Shown: positions 56,883 to 64,000 of the stretch, one piece after another
Layout: each line of letters starts with the position of its first letter
Numbering within the stretch: the first letter of the stretch is position 1
Assembly (NCBI RefSeq): GCF_008000895.1
Contig: NZ_CP042823.1
Span: 3,314,001 to 3,378,000 of the forward strand
Length of the DNA: 64,000 nucleotides
Origin: Methylobacterium sp. WL1
GTDB taxonomy: Bacteria; Pseudomonadota; Alphaproteobacteria; Rhizobiales; Beijerinckiaceae
Direction: 5' to 3'
Position numbers and translations under genes: made by a program
The notes under the pieces: model-generated
Database searches by the model: none
Seen by the model: only the letters and a program-made list of their open reading frames with translations
What the model was told of the DNA's origin: nothing

Positions 56883-57650
56883 TCAGGTCCAGTCGCTGTC
56901 GTCGCCACCGCCGAGATCGCCGCCGAAATCACCGGAGGGATCGCTGAAGCTGGCATCCTGGAAGTCGCTGCCGCCACCGCCGTCGAGGGCCGAGCCGAGA
57001 TCCTGGTTGCCACCGTCGCCGTAGTAGTTGTTCACGACCGTCTCACCGCCACCGCCAAGGCCTGCTGCCGCGGCGCTGCCGAGGCTCGAATGCCCACCCG
57101 CGAAGGCGTTCGACAGCGCGCTGCCGAGCAGCATGCCACCGGCCGCGCCGGCCGCCATCGGGAGCGCGGTAGCCATGAAGCCACCGCCCCGGGCCGGAGC
57201 TGCCTGAGGCTGCCCGCCCCACGGACCGCCCTGCTGCTGCGGCGGGTAGCCCGGCTGCTGCGGGTAACCCTGCTGGGGATAGCCCTGCTGGGGATTGCCC
57301 TGGGGCGCGCCGCCCCAGGGCTGGCCGCCAGGCCGCTGCTGCTGCCCGTAGCCGGGCTGCGGCTCCTGGCGCTGGCTGCCACCACCACCGAAGATGCTCG
57401 ACAGGAAACCGCCACCGCCGGAGGACTGAGCCGGAGCGGCCTGGCTGCGCGCCTGCTCGAGCTGCTGGTTCAGGCTCTTGATCGCCTCTTCCTGTACATA
57501 GATCAGCTGAGCCATTGCGTAGGGAGCATAGGGCTGGGTGCGGAGCTTGTCGGCGATGAAGCGCTCGGCCTCCGCGTCGCGGGGCTGGGTCTGGGCCTGC
57601 TCCAGACGCTGGAAGATACCGGAGATGACGTCGCGTTCTTCGCTATTCAT
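56883..57650 (-). CDS. DUF2076 family protein
   Basis: A 255-aa protein. The N-terminal helical domain (about 1-75) reads SEERDVISGIFQRLEQAQ and LIYVQEEAIKSLNQQLEQA. A Gly/Gln/Pro-rich middle with repeats of the kind PQQGYPQQGYPQQ leads to a short hydrophobic patch (ATALPMAAGAAGGMLLGSAL) and an acidic Gly/Asp tail ending DDSDWT. DUF2076 proteins are described only as periplasm- or membrane-associated. ATG with GAGGAGGAC upstream. A strong terminator follows. Confidence 0.85.
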   Translation of the reverse strand: MNSEERDVISGIFQRLEQAQTQPRDAEAERFIADKLRTQPYAPYAMAQLIYVQEEAIKSLNQQLEQARSQAAPAQSSGGGGFLSSIFGGGGSQRQEPQPGYGQQQRPGGQPWGGAPQGNPQQGYPQQGYPQQPGYPPQQQGGPWGGQPQAAPARGGGFMATALPMAAGAAGGMLLGSALSNAFAGGHSSLGSAAAAGLGGGGETVVNNYYGDGGNQDLGSALDGGGGSDFQDASFSDPSGDFGGDLGGGDDSDWT

Positions 57651-57783
57651 GGAGTCGTCCTCCTCGAGTCGTACCCGCGGGCTCGAACGCGCCGCACGGC
57701 CGCAGAGGACATGGGTGTGCGGTGACGCTTTGTCAGGGGCGGTTGCGAAAACTTCATCTCAGCGCGTCCAGGCCCCCGACGCA

Positions 57784-57813
57784 AGAAAGCCCGACCTTTC
57801 GGTCGGGCTTTCT
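57784..57813 (-). terminator. Intrinsic terminator of the Omp25-like gene
   Basis: AGAAAGCCCGACC, loop TTTC, GGTCGGGCTTTCT: a perfect 13-bp stem 48 bp past the stop on the minus strand, ending in TTTCTTGCG on that strand. The plus strand also reads GGGCTTTCTC. Confidence 0.82.
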
Positions 57814-57860
57814 CACCTGTTCCCACGAGGCCGGCGCGGGGAGCGCGCCGAACTCAGATC

Positions 57861-58700
57861 TTAGTACGAGCCGAACTTGTAGTTCAGGCCGGCGCGGACG
57901 ACGGCGAACTCGTCGTCGCGGCGGCCGATGGCGCTGTAGGCCACCGGGACGAGGTTGGCGGCGTTGACGACCAGGGCGCCCTGGTTGCGGTTGCCGCGCT
58001 CCAGGTTGACGTACAGGCCTTCGACCTTGAGCGTCACGGCGCTCGAACGGAAGAAGTTCAGGAACGAGTCTGTGGGGAGCGCGTACTCGATGCCGCCGCC
58101 GACGGCGTAGCCGGTGCGGAAGCTGTCGTTGCCGGCGTAGCCGCCGAACGAGCGGTCAGCGCTGCCCGAGCCGTAGGCGAAGCCGCCGGTGCCGTACACG
58201 AGGGTGCGATCGAAGGCGTAGCCGAGGCGGCCGCGCACGGTGCCGAAATAGTCGAGGCTCGACAGGCCGCGTGGGTCGGTGACGTAGTAGCCCGGGGCGA
58301 CGGCGCCGCTGATGAAGGCGTTGTTCCGGTTGCGGCCGAAGTCGAGGTACTGGGCGTCGGCCTCGATGCCGACGACCACGCCCGAGCCCGGGGTGAACTG
58401 ATAGTTGTAGCCGACCTGGGCGCCGCCCGAGAAGCCGTCCTGGCTGCGGTCGCGGAAGGTGGCGGTGGTGCCGACGGCGGCGTAGGGGGCCGGGATGCCG
58501 AAGACCGAATTGTTGGAGCGGCTGCTGGCGTCGAACGCGTAGCCGGCGTTGATACCGAAGTAGGCGCCGGTCCAGGTGAACACGGGCACCGGGGTGAAGA
58601 TCGGCGGCGGGGCGGCGCGGCGCGGCAGGTCGGCGGCGAAGGCCGAGCCAGCGAGAGCGACGCCCGCGAGGGCGGTGGTGGCGCGAAGCAGGGATTTCAT
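57861..58700 (-). CDS. Outer membrane beta-barrel protein, Omp25/RopB-like
   Basis: A 279-aa outer-membrane protein. Signal peptide (LRATTALAGVALAGSAFA, cleavage before ADLPRR), then PPIFTPVPVFTWTGAYFGINAGYAF, a hallmark of the Omp25/Omp31 group of alphaproteobacteria. About eight amphipathic strands follow, ending in VRAGLNYKFGSY with a terminal aromatic. ATG at 58700 with GAGGACC upstream; frames before it are not coding. These proteins stabilise the envelope and are often abundant. A strong terminator follows. Confidence 0.92.
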   Translation of the reverse strand: MKSLLRATTALAGVALAGSAFAADLPRRAAPPPIFTPVPVFTWTGAYFGINAGYAFDASSRSNNSVFGIPAPYAAVGTTATFRDRSQDGFSGGAQVGYNYQFTPGSGVVVGIEADAQYLDFGRNRNNAFISGAVAPGYYVTDPRGLSSLDYFGTVRGRLGYAFDRTLVYGTGGFAYGSGSADRSFGGYAGNDSFRTGYAVGGGIEYALPTDSFLNFFRSSAVTLKVEGLYVNLERGNRNQGALVVNAANLVPVAYSAIGRRDDEFAVVRAGLNYKFGSY

Positions 58701-58991
58701 CTTCTGGTCCTCACGGGTTGCTCCGCTTCGGCCTCTCGGGACCGATACGGAACGCGGATCTGACAATCGTCCAGCGGTTCCAGGGCTGCTTTACGCGGGC
58801 GGTATCGCCGACCGCTCATCGCGGCCCCTCTGGCAATCCGCCGTTTTTCCCCGGCACCTCGTGGGTCAAAACGCGCTCGAATGGTCAAGGTTCGCTTATG
58901 GCCACGCTTTTTCGCGCGATTTTCGTTTGACAAAGTGTCGCACCTCCCTGGACGCAATGGCCACGCTGGCGTTGGGCGTCGTCCGATACCA

Positions 58992-59774
58992 TCATGGGGT
59001 CAGTGCGATAGCGGAGATCAGCCGCCCGTAATCCGCCTCTCCGCGATGCGTGGTCCGGCGATAACTGTAGAAGCGCTCCGGGTCCGCGTAGGTGCACAGG
59101 CCGAGCATCGCGGCCTCGCCGATCGCCGCCTCGCCGAGTCTTGCCAGGATGAAGCCCGGAAGATCGAACTGCGCATGCCCATCGCGATTCGCCGCCCCCA
59201 GGAAGCGCTCCTGGCCGGGAGCCTCGGCGCGGAAGCGCGCGATGAAGTCCGGGCCGACTTCATAGGAGGCTTGCCCGATCGTCGGACCGAGTACAGCTAC
59301 GATCCGCTGCCGCCGCGCACCGAGGGCTTCCATGGCCTGCACCGTCGCGGCGATCACCCCCGTCAACGCGCCCTTCCAGCCGGCATGGGCGGCGCCCACC
59401 ACCCCGTTCTCGGGATCGGCGAACAGGATCGGGCCGCAATCGGCCGTGGCAATGCCCAGGGCGAGGCCCGGGACCCGCGTCACCATGGCGTCGGCTTTTG
59501 GGCGGTCCGCAGCCGGGAACGGGGCCTCCACGGTGACGACCACGGCAGAATGGACCTGGTAGAGGCTCACGAGGCGGTCCGACGCCAGGCCCAACTGGGC
59601 GCACATCCGGGTCCGGTTCTCGGCCACATGCTCCGGTGCGTCGTGCGAGCCGAGGCCGCCGTTGAGCGACGCGTAGACGCCCTCCGAGACGCCGCCGGCC
59701 CGCGTGAAGAAGGCATGGCGCAGACCGGCATGCGACGAAAGTTCCGGCGCCTCGATGGACCTGCCTGCGGTCAC
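58992..59774 (-). CDS. pgeF: Polyphenol oxidase / purine nucleoside phosphorylase family protein (YfiH)
   Basis: Small laccase-domain enzyme of 260 aa; members act as multi-substrate purine nucleoside phosphorylase/adenosine deaminase and, in E. coli, as a peptidoglycan-edit factor. Metal ligands His75 in QVHSAVV, Cys113 in TADCGP and His130 in AAHAGWKG are in place. The GTG start at 59774 has AGGGAG upstream. In many alphaproteobacteria this gene directly follows lgt and midA. Here the gene is on the same strand but separated by 365 bp that carries a small plus-strand gene. Confidence 0.88.
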   Translation of the reverse strand: MTAGRSIEAPELSSHAGLRHAFFTRAGGVSEGVYASLNGGLGSHDAPEHVAENRTRMCAQLGLASDRLVSLYQVHSAVVVTVEAPFPAADRPKADAMVTRVPGLALGIATADCGPILFADPENGVVGAAHAGWKGALTGVIAATVQAMEALGARRQRIVAVLGPTIGQASYEVGPDFIARFRAEAPGQERFLGAANRDGHAQFDLPGFILARLGEAAIGEAAMLGLCTYADPERFYSYRRTTHRGEADYGRLISAIALTP

Positions 59775-59908
59775 GGTCGGCTCCCTAGCGGTTGTGCTGC
59801 CGCGCTCGATAGCGGAACGGCCGGCCCTTGACGACGTCGTGGAACCGTCAGATTCTTGCTGCATTGCAGCATGAGTCCGGATTCCGGATTCTTCCGAGAA
59901 GGATCGCA

Positions 59909-60106
59909 ATGTCACGACGGACCGAGAACGACTCCCCGATCGAGACCAGGGCGCCCGAGGTTCCGGAACACCGGAGCCCCAGCACCGCCGAGCATCCCGT
60001 CGTGCGCGAGCGCGGCGACATCGACCCGTCTGACCTGAACCCGCCGGCACCGCCAACCCCGCGGGCCGCGAGTGGATCCGACGCAGGTTTCGGCTCGTTC
60101 GGCTGA
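59909..60106 (+). CDS. Small hydrophilic protein
   Basis: A 65-aa protein rich in Glu, Pro, Arg and Asp (TENDSPIETRAPEVPEHRS, then RGDIDPSDLNPPAPPTP). ATG at 59909 with AAGGAT 5 bp upstream. No signal peptide or domain; probably disordered. It is on the strand opposite to its neighbours, between pgeF and midA. Confidence 0.48.
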   Translation: MSRRTENDSPIETRAPEVPEHRSPSTAEHPVVRERGDIDPSDLNPPAPPTPRAASGSDAGFGSFG

Positions 60107-60139
60107 CCACATCCTCAGCCGCCGTCCGGACGCGAAGCC

Positions 60140-61210
60140 TCAGGCTTCGGGAAATCCGGGCAGCGGCCCGAGATCCTGGTCGGTTACCGCCAGGACCTTG
60201 AACAGGCTGCCCATGCCGGTCAGGCTAGCATCCGTCAGCCGTTCCACGGCCGAATCGATCGTAAGCACTTGATCTGCCGTGGCGCGCGCCTTCAGCCGCT
60301 CGGCGCGCTCCAGCAGACCGAGGGCAAGAAGGAATTCCCGCTGCTCCACCGGACCGAGGATCGTTGCCGCCTCGGCACGGGCGGCCCGGGCCAGGGCCGC
60401 GAAATCAACGTGATGCGTGAGATCCGCCTCGCCCGGTGCCGCGAGCGGGTCGGCGAAGCGGTGCCCCGCCAGAGCCTGGAGAGTATCACCAAAGCCCGGC
60501 CGAACATGGCCGTAATCGATCGCCAGCAGCGTGCCGCCGGTCGCGCGCAGCCGGCGGGCCAGCGTCCGCATCAGCGCGAGCCCGGCACCGGGGACGCTCA
60601 GCAGAGCGCCTTCCGTGCCCGGGGCCTCGATCTCCACCGCGGGCTCGGGGGCTAGCCCGAAGACGAGCCCGCCTTCCGGCCCAAGGCCGACCTGCCGCTC
60701 GTGCCAACCGCTCGGCCGGCGCTCGAACTGGCGGACCGGCAGGCAGTCGAAGAACTCGTTGGCGATGAAAATCGCCGGACCCTCGGGCAGAGTCTCCAGG
60801 CCTGCGTGCCAAGTGGGATCCGTTCCGGCCAGGGCGCGCGCCTGCACGTCCCGCAGGACCGGACTGGTCTCGACCAGGTGAAGCAACACCCGCACGCCCG
60901 GGGCCGCCACCCTCAGGGCTCGCAGGGCGTCGGCCATCAGCGTGCCGCGACCGGGGCCGAGTTCCACCAGAATGAGCGGGTCCGGCCGCCCCATTCGCCC
61001 GTGAACGTAGGCCACCCAGGCGCCGACCAGCTCGCCGAACATCTGGCTGATCTCGGGCGCCGTGGTGAAGTCACCCTGCACCCCAAGCGGATCGCGGGTG
61101 CGATAATAGCCGTGGACCGGGTGTCCCAGGCACAGGGCCATGTAGCGGTCGACGCCGATCGGGCCGCCGTGCCGGATCAGCGCCGCGATCTCGGCTCCGA
61201 GCGGCGTCAC
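60140..61210 (-). CDS. Class I SAM-dependent methyltransferase, MidA/NDUFAF7 family
   Basis: A 356-aa protein of the family whose mitochondrial member dimethylates an arginine of a complex I subunit. SAM site LVELGPGRGTLMADALRAL, preceded by GDFTTAPEISQMFGELVGAWV, a signature of this family; IANEFFDCLPVRQFE and LLAIDYGH follow. The GTG start at 61210 overlaps the lgt stop (GTGA). The link to NADH dehydrogenase assembly is inferred from the family. Confidence 0.9.
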   Translation of the reverse strand: MTPLGAEIAALIRHGGPIGVDRYMALCLGHPVHGYYRTRDPLGVQGDFTTAPEISQMFGELVGAWVAYVHGRMGRPDPLILVELGPGRGTLMADALRALRVAAPGVRVLLHLVETSPVLRDVQARALAGTDPTWHAGLETLPEGPAIFIANEFFDCLPVRQFERRPSGWHERQVGLGPEGGLVFGLAPEPAVEIEAPGTEGALLSVPGAGLALMRTLARRLRATGGTLLAIDYGHVRPGFGDTLQALAGHRFADPLAAPGEADLTHHVDFAALARAARAEAATILGPVEQREFLLALGLLERAERLKARATADQVLTIDSAVERLTDASLTGMGSLFKVLAVTDQDLGPLPGFPEA

Positions 61211-62112
61211 GCCTTCGCGGGCGCCTCGCGCGCCGCCTCCCGTGGGTCGGACGCCGCCACCGCGTTGCGCGGACGGGTCCGCCCTGTCGCCGCCAGAACG
61301 ATGTAGGTGAGGCCGACGATCATCATCGGCACGCAGAGCAGCATGCCCATGGTCACGCCGCCGCCCATCGGCCCGAGATGGTCGCCGAACAGGAAGCCGA
61401 GCTGCCGGTCCGGCTCGCGGAAGAACTCGCAGATCGTCCGGGCCAGGGCGTAGCCGAACACGAATATCCCGCCGAGCAGACCGGGCTTGCGGAAGCCGAA
61501 CCGGCGGACGCTCAACGCCATGACAATGAACAGCAGCAGCCCTTCGGTTGCCGCCTCGTAGAGCTGGCTCGGATGGCGCGGAAGCGGCCCGCCGGTGGGG
61601 AACACGATCGCGTAAGCGAAGTCGGGCGCGACGCGGCCCCACAACTCGCCGTTCACGAAGTTCGCGATCCGCCCGAAGAACAGGCCGATCGGCACGACCA
61701 CGGCGCCGATGTCGAGAAGGGTGTAGCCGTTGAGCTTCTTGGCTCGAGCGAACAGCAGGAAGGCCAGGATCGCGCCCAGGAAGCCACCGTGGAACGACAT
61801 GCCGCCGTTGCGGATCGCCAGGATCTCCATCGGGTCGGCGAGGTACATCGGCAGATTGTAGAACAGCACGTAGCCGATCCGGCCCCCCAGCACGACGCCG
61901 AGCGCGACCCAGACGACCAAGTCGTCGATGTCGACCACCTGCGGGCGCTTGACCACGCCCCACAGGCTGTCGGCCATCACGAGGCGGCGCGCGTAGTACC
62001 ACCCGCCGATCAGGCCGGCGATGTAGGCAAGCGCGTACCATTTGATCGTGATCGGCCCGATCGCGAGCGCCACCGGATCGATGGCCGGAAAGGGCAGTGC
62101 GAGGAACGGCAT
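61207..62112 (-). CDS. lgt: Prolipoprotein diacylglyceryl transferase
   Basis: Transfers diacylglyceryl from phosphatidylglycerol to the lipobox cysteine of prolipoproteins, the first lipoprotein maturation step. An inner-membrane protein of 301 aa with about 7 membrane segments. IGLFFGRIANFVNGELWGR is the Lgt signature; SFHGGFLGAIL and HPSQLYEA are further conserved blocks. Start ATG at 62112. The stop overlaps the methyltransferase start by 4 bp. Confidence 0.96.
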   Translation of the reverse strand: MPFLALPFPAIDPVALAIGPITIKWYALAYIAGLIGGWYYARRLVMADSLWGVVKRPQVVDIDDLVVWVALGVVLGGRIGYVLFYNLPMYLADPMEILAIRNGGMSFHGGFLGAILAFLLFARAKKLNGYTLLDIGAVVVPIGLFFGRIANFVNGELWGRVAPDFAYAIVFPTGGPLPRHPSQLYEAATEGLLLFIVMALSVRRFGFRKPGLLGGIFVFGYALARTICEFFREPDRQLGFLFGDHLGPMGGGVTMGMLLCVPMMIVGLTYIVLAATGRTRPRNAVAASDPREAAREAPAKA

Positions 62113-62194
62113 CGGTCTGACCTCCGGGGCGGCCGGATTGGACGCCGGAGGGGCGACGCGTCAAGTGCGCAACACGCAGCGTCCGTCCGCGGGC

Positions 62195-63097
62195 TCAAGC
62201 CTTCACGAACAGGAACCCATGGCCATCCGGTCCCACACAATAGGCAGCCTCGCCATCCACGGACGAACGACGTGCAAACCCTGCGACACGGAGTACCTCG
62301 AGCAGCCCGTCCATATCGGCCACGGAAAAGACGAATCGCGTAGAGGCACGGTCGGCCGCGCCGAACACCGTGTTTGACCGCTTCGAGCCGGCCGGCTGAC
62401 GGTAGTGCAGCAGTTCCACATGCGGCGCGGGTGCGGGCGGCGTGAGCGCAATCACGTCGACCACGGGATCATCGAGGCCGTCGAGCCGCGCCTGCTCGGG
62501 CCCCCGGTTCAGGCCGGTTTGCGCGACGCGCAGGTTCAGGGCGCCGGTGAGGAACGACAGCGTCCGATCGAGATCGGCGACGGTAATCGCCGAGTGGTCG
62601 ATCCCGAGGAACAGGCCCGGCGCGGCCCGCCAGCGCGCGGCCGGCTCCCCGTCGGGGAAGAAGATCAGTTCCAGAGGATGCCGGTCCGGATCGCGGAACT
62701 TGTACGCGGTGACGCCACCTGAGGACGCGGGGAGGACCTGCGCGCGGCCCTGGCTGATCGGCGTCGTCTCGACCCGGCCGAGCTGCGCCATCGCAGCATC
62801 GATGTCGCGCACCGGGATCGCGAGGTGCTGAAAGAACGGATCGGTCGCCGCAGGATCGACCGGGTAAGCCGCGCCGGGGGGCTCGACCGTGAGGAACGTC
62901 ACCATCTGGCCGCCGAGACGCAGGCGCAGCTGCCGGGCCTGCCGCCCCGTCAGACCCATCGCCTCGGCCTGCGCGGTCGGCACCGGTTCCGGCGGAGCGA
63001 TCCGCTCGAAGCCGAGACCGTCGCGATAAAAGGCCTCCGTGACGGCGAGGTCCGCCACGGTGCGGCTGAAGCCGACGATGGCCCGGACGCCGCTCAT
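62195..63097 (-). CDS. VOC family protein with two glyoxalase-like domains
   Basis: A 300-aa protein with two vicinal-oxygen-chelate domains: domain 1 about 4-150 (VGFSRTVADLAVTEAFYRDGLGF to DPDRHPLELIFFP), domain 2 about 165-300 (IDHSAITVADLDRTLSFL to GPDGHGFLFV). Metal ligands could be His113, Glu154 and His168 but this is tentative. Start ATG at 63097 overlaps the stop of the SMP-30 gene by 4 bp, so the two form a pair. Possible roles are dioxygenase, isomerase or lactone-related; the reaction is unknown. Confidence 0.8.
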   Translation of the reverse strand: MSGVRAIVGFSRTVADLAVTEAFYRDGLGFERIAPPEPVPTAQAEAMGLTGRQARQLRLRLGGQMVTFLTVEPPGAAYPVDPAATDPFFQHLAIPVRDIDAAMAQLGRVETTPISQGRAQVLPASSGGVTAYKFRDPDRHPLELIFFPDGEPAARWRAAPGLFLGIDHSAITVADLDRTLSFLTGALNLRVAQTGLNRGPEQARLDGLDDPVVDVIALTPPAPAPHVELLHYRQPAGSKRSNTVFGAADRASTRFVFSVADMDGLLEVLRVAGFARRSSVDGEAAYCVGPDGHGFLFVKA

Positions 63098-63996
63098 AGC
63101 AGCCGCGCCCCGCGCACGTTGGTGTAGATTGCGTACAGCGTATGCGAGGCGCACAGGAACAGGCGGCTGTCGTTGCGGCCACCGAAGGTGAGGTTCGCGA
63201 CCGTCGTCGGCACCAGGATCTTGCCGATCAATTCGCCGCCAGGGTCGATGCAGTGCACGCCATCGCCGGCACTGGACCACACATTGCCATGCTCGTCGCA
63301 GCGGATCCCGTCGGCATTGCCGGGCGCGATCTTGCAGAACACCGCCCCACCGGACAGGCCGCCATCCTCGGCGACGTCGAACACGCGCACGTGCTGGATC
63401 GGGTCCGTTGCGAATTGCAGTCCGGTCTCGACGACGTAGAGCTTACGCTCGTCGGGGGAGAAACACAGGCCATTCGGACCCTGGAAGTCGTCGGCGACCA
63501 CGCGCAGCGACCCGTCGCGGGGGTCGAACCGGTAGAGGGAAGCAGGAAGCTCGGCTTCCTCCTTGCCGCCTTCGTAATCGGTCTGGATGCCGTAGGGCGG
63601 ATCCGAGAACCAGATCGTGCCGTCGGACTTGCAGACGATGTCGTTGGGCGAGTTGAGCCGCCGCCCCTGATAATGCTCGACCAGGCTGGTGATGCGGCCG
63701 TCGAGTTCGGTCCGGTGGATCCGCCGGCCGCGATGCGAGCAGGACAGAAGCCGCCCCTGGCGATCCCGGGTGTGGCCGTTCTCGAAGTCGCTTCCCTCGC
63801 GATAGACGCTCAGCCCGGCTTGATCCGTCCAGCGCATCACCCGGTTGTTGGGAAGATCCGAGAACAGCAACTCGTTGCGGTCGCCGAAATAGACAGGGCC
63901 TTCGGTCCAGCGAAAGCCATCGGCGAGCTTTTCCAGTGGCGCGTTCGGCAGCACATACGCCTTGAAGCGCGGCTGCGTCAGCTCGAAGCCGTCCAT
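63094..63996 (-). CDS. SMP-30/gluconolactonase family protein
   Basis: A 300-aa six-bladed beta-propeller of the SMP-30/LRE family that opens sugar lactones with a divalent metal. DGFRWTEGPVYFGDRNELLFSD has the metal Glu, LNSPNDIVCKSDGTIWFSDPPYG the Asn and Asp, and FQGPNGLCFSPDERKLYVVET the third ligand region. The family length is nearly complete; the start ATG at 63996 lies 4 bases from the window edge, so an upstream start cannot be excluded. Paired with the VOC gene through a 4-bp overlap. Confidence 0.87.
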   Translation of the reverse strand: MDGFELTQPRFKAYVLPNAPLEKLADGFRWTEGPVYFGDRNELLFSDLPNNRVMRWTDQAGLSVYREGSDFENGHTRDRQGRLLSCSHRGRRIHRTELDGRITSLVEHYQGRRLNSPNDIVCKSDGTIWFSDPPYGIQTDYEGGKEEAELPASLYRFDPRDGSLRVVADDFQGPNGLCFSPDERKLYVVETGLQFATDPIQHVRVFDVAEDGGLSGGAVFCKIAPGNADGIRCDEHGNVWSSAGDGVHCIDPGGELIGKILVPTTVANLTFGGRNDSRLFLCASHTLYAIYTNVRGARLL

Positions 63997-64000
63997 GCCG

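Noticed and set aside
57181..57400. Possible tandem repeat or CRISPR-like array
   Set aside because: The repeated bases encode the PQQGY-type repeats of the DUF2076 protein; there are no equal-length spacers.
58925..58930. TTGACA-like -35 element on the plus strand
   Set aside because: No matching -10 at 16-18 bp and no plus-strand gene downstream.

Overview
The window is about 70% GC, densely coded on both strands, and reads like a chromosome segment of an alphaproteobacterium of the order Hyphomicrobiales, most likely Methylobacterium or Methylorubrum. This rests on the gene content: an Omp25-like porin, a DUF2076 protein, an HWE-type histidine kinase, LpxI instead of LpxH, an lgt-midA-pgeF neighbourhood, and palindromic repeats of the kind scattered through these genomes. 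No rRNA, tRNA, CRISPR array, insertion sequence or phage gene was found. The genus is an inference, because no species marker lies in the window.

Region 1 (1-14114) is metabolic. It opens with the 3' part of an aromatic/aspartate aminotransferase, a 2-hydroxyacid dehydrogenase and a TonB-dependent siderophore receptor. A LacI-controlled sugar-acid cluster follows. On the minus strand are a hydroxypyruvate-isomerase-like enzyme, an Asp/Glu-racemase-superfamily protein and the LacI regulator. On the plus strand are an FMN 2-hydroxyacid dehydrogenase, a beta-propeller lactonase, two MFS transporters, a uronate dehydrogenase and a ModA-like binding protein without a signal peptide. Two matching LacI-type operators sit 53-55 bp before the first gene of each arm, so the regulator probably controls both. 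No dehydratase, aldolase or kinase accompanies them, so the pathway is not a textbook one.

Region 2 (14114-21074) holds a parE-like remnant, a UbiB-family kinase and a signalling group: HWE kinase, Hpt protein, and a histidine kinase overlapping a sigma-54 response regulator. Region 3 (21222-31883) carries an MFS transporter, a calcineurin-like phosphoesterase, an ArsB-type permease, a duplicated small-transporter protein, an acyltransferase, a periplasmic asparaginase and the Entner-Doudoroff pair edd-eda.

Region 4 (31959-45454) is mostly envelope biogenesis: an SbmA/BacA-like ABC transporter, small exported proteins, a 2OG-Fe(II) oxygenase, and on the minus strand rseP, bamA, lpxD, fabZ, lpxA, lpxI, lpxB. 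Region 5 (45628-49237) is an EmrAB-type efflux pair divergent from its TetR regulator, with two palindromic operators between them. Region 6 (49438-53163) is a compact iron-siderophore module (MFS, FhuF-type reductase, ABC transporter).

Region 7 (53228-63996) is housekeeping and small proteins: NAD(P)H-hydrate dehydratase, a histidine phosphatase, PncC/CinA, several small exported proteins, DUF2076, an Omp25-like porin, PgeF, MidA, Lgt, a two-domain VOC protein and an SMP-30 lactonase. Long open frames opposite most genes are by-products of high GC and were left out. Start codons are uncertain where stated.
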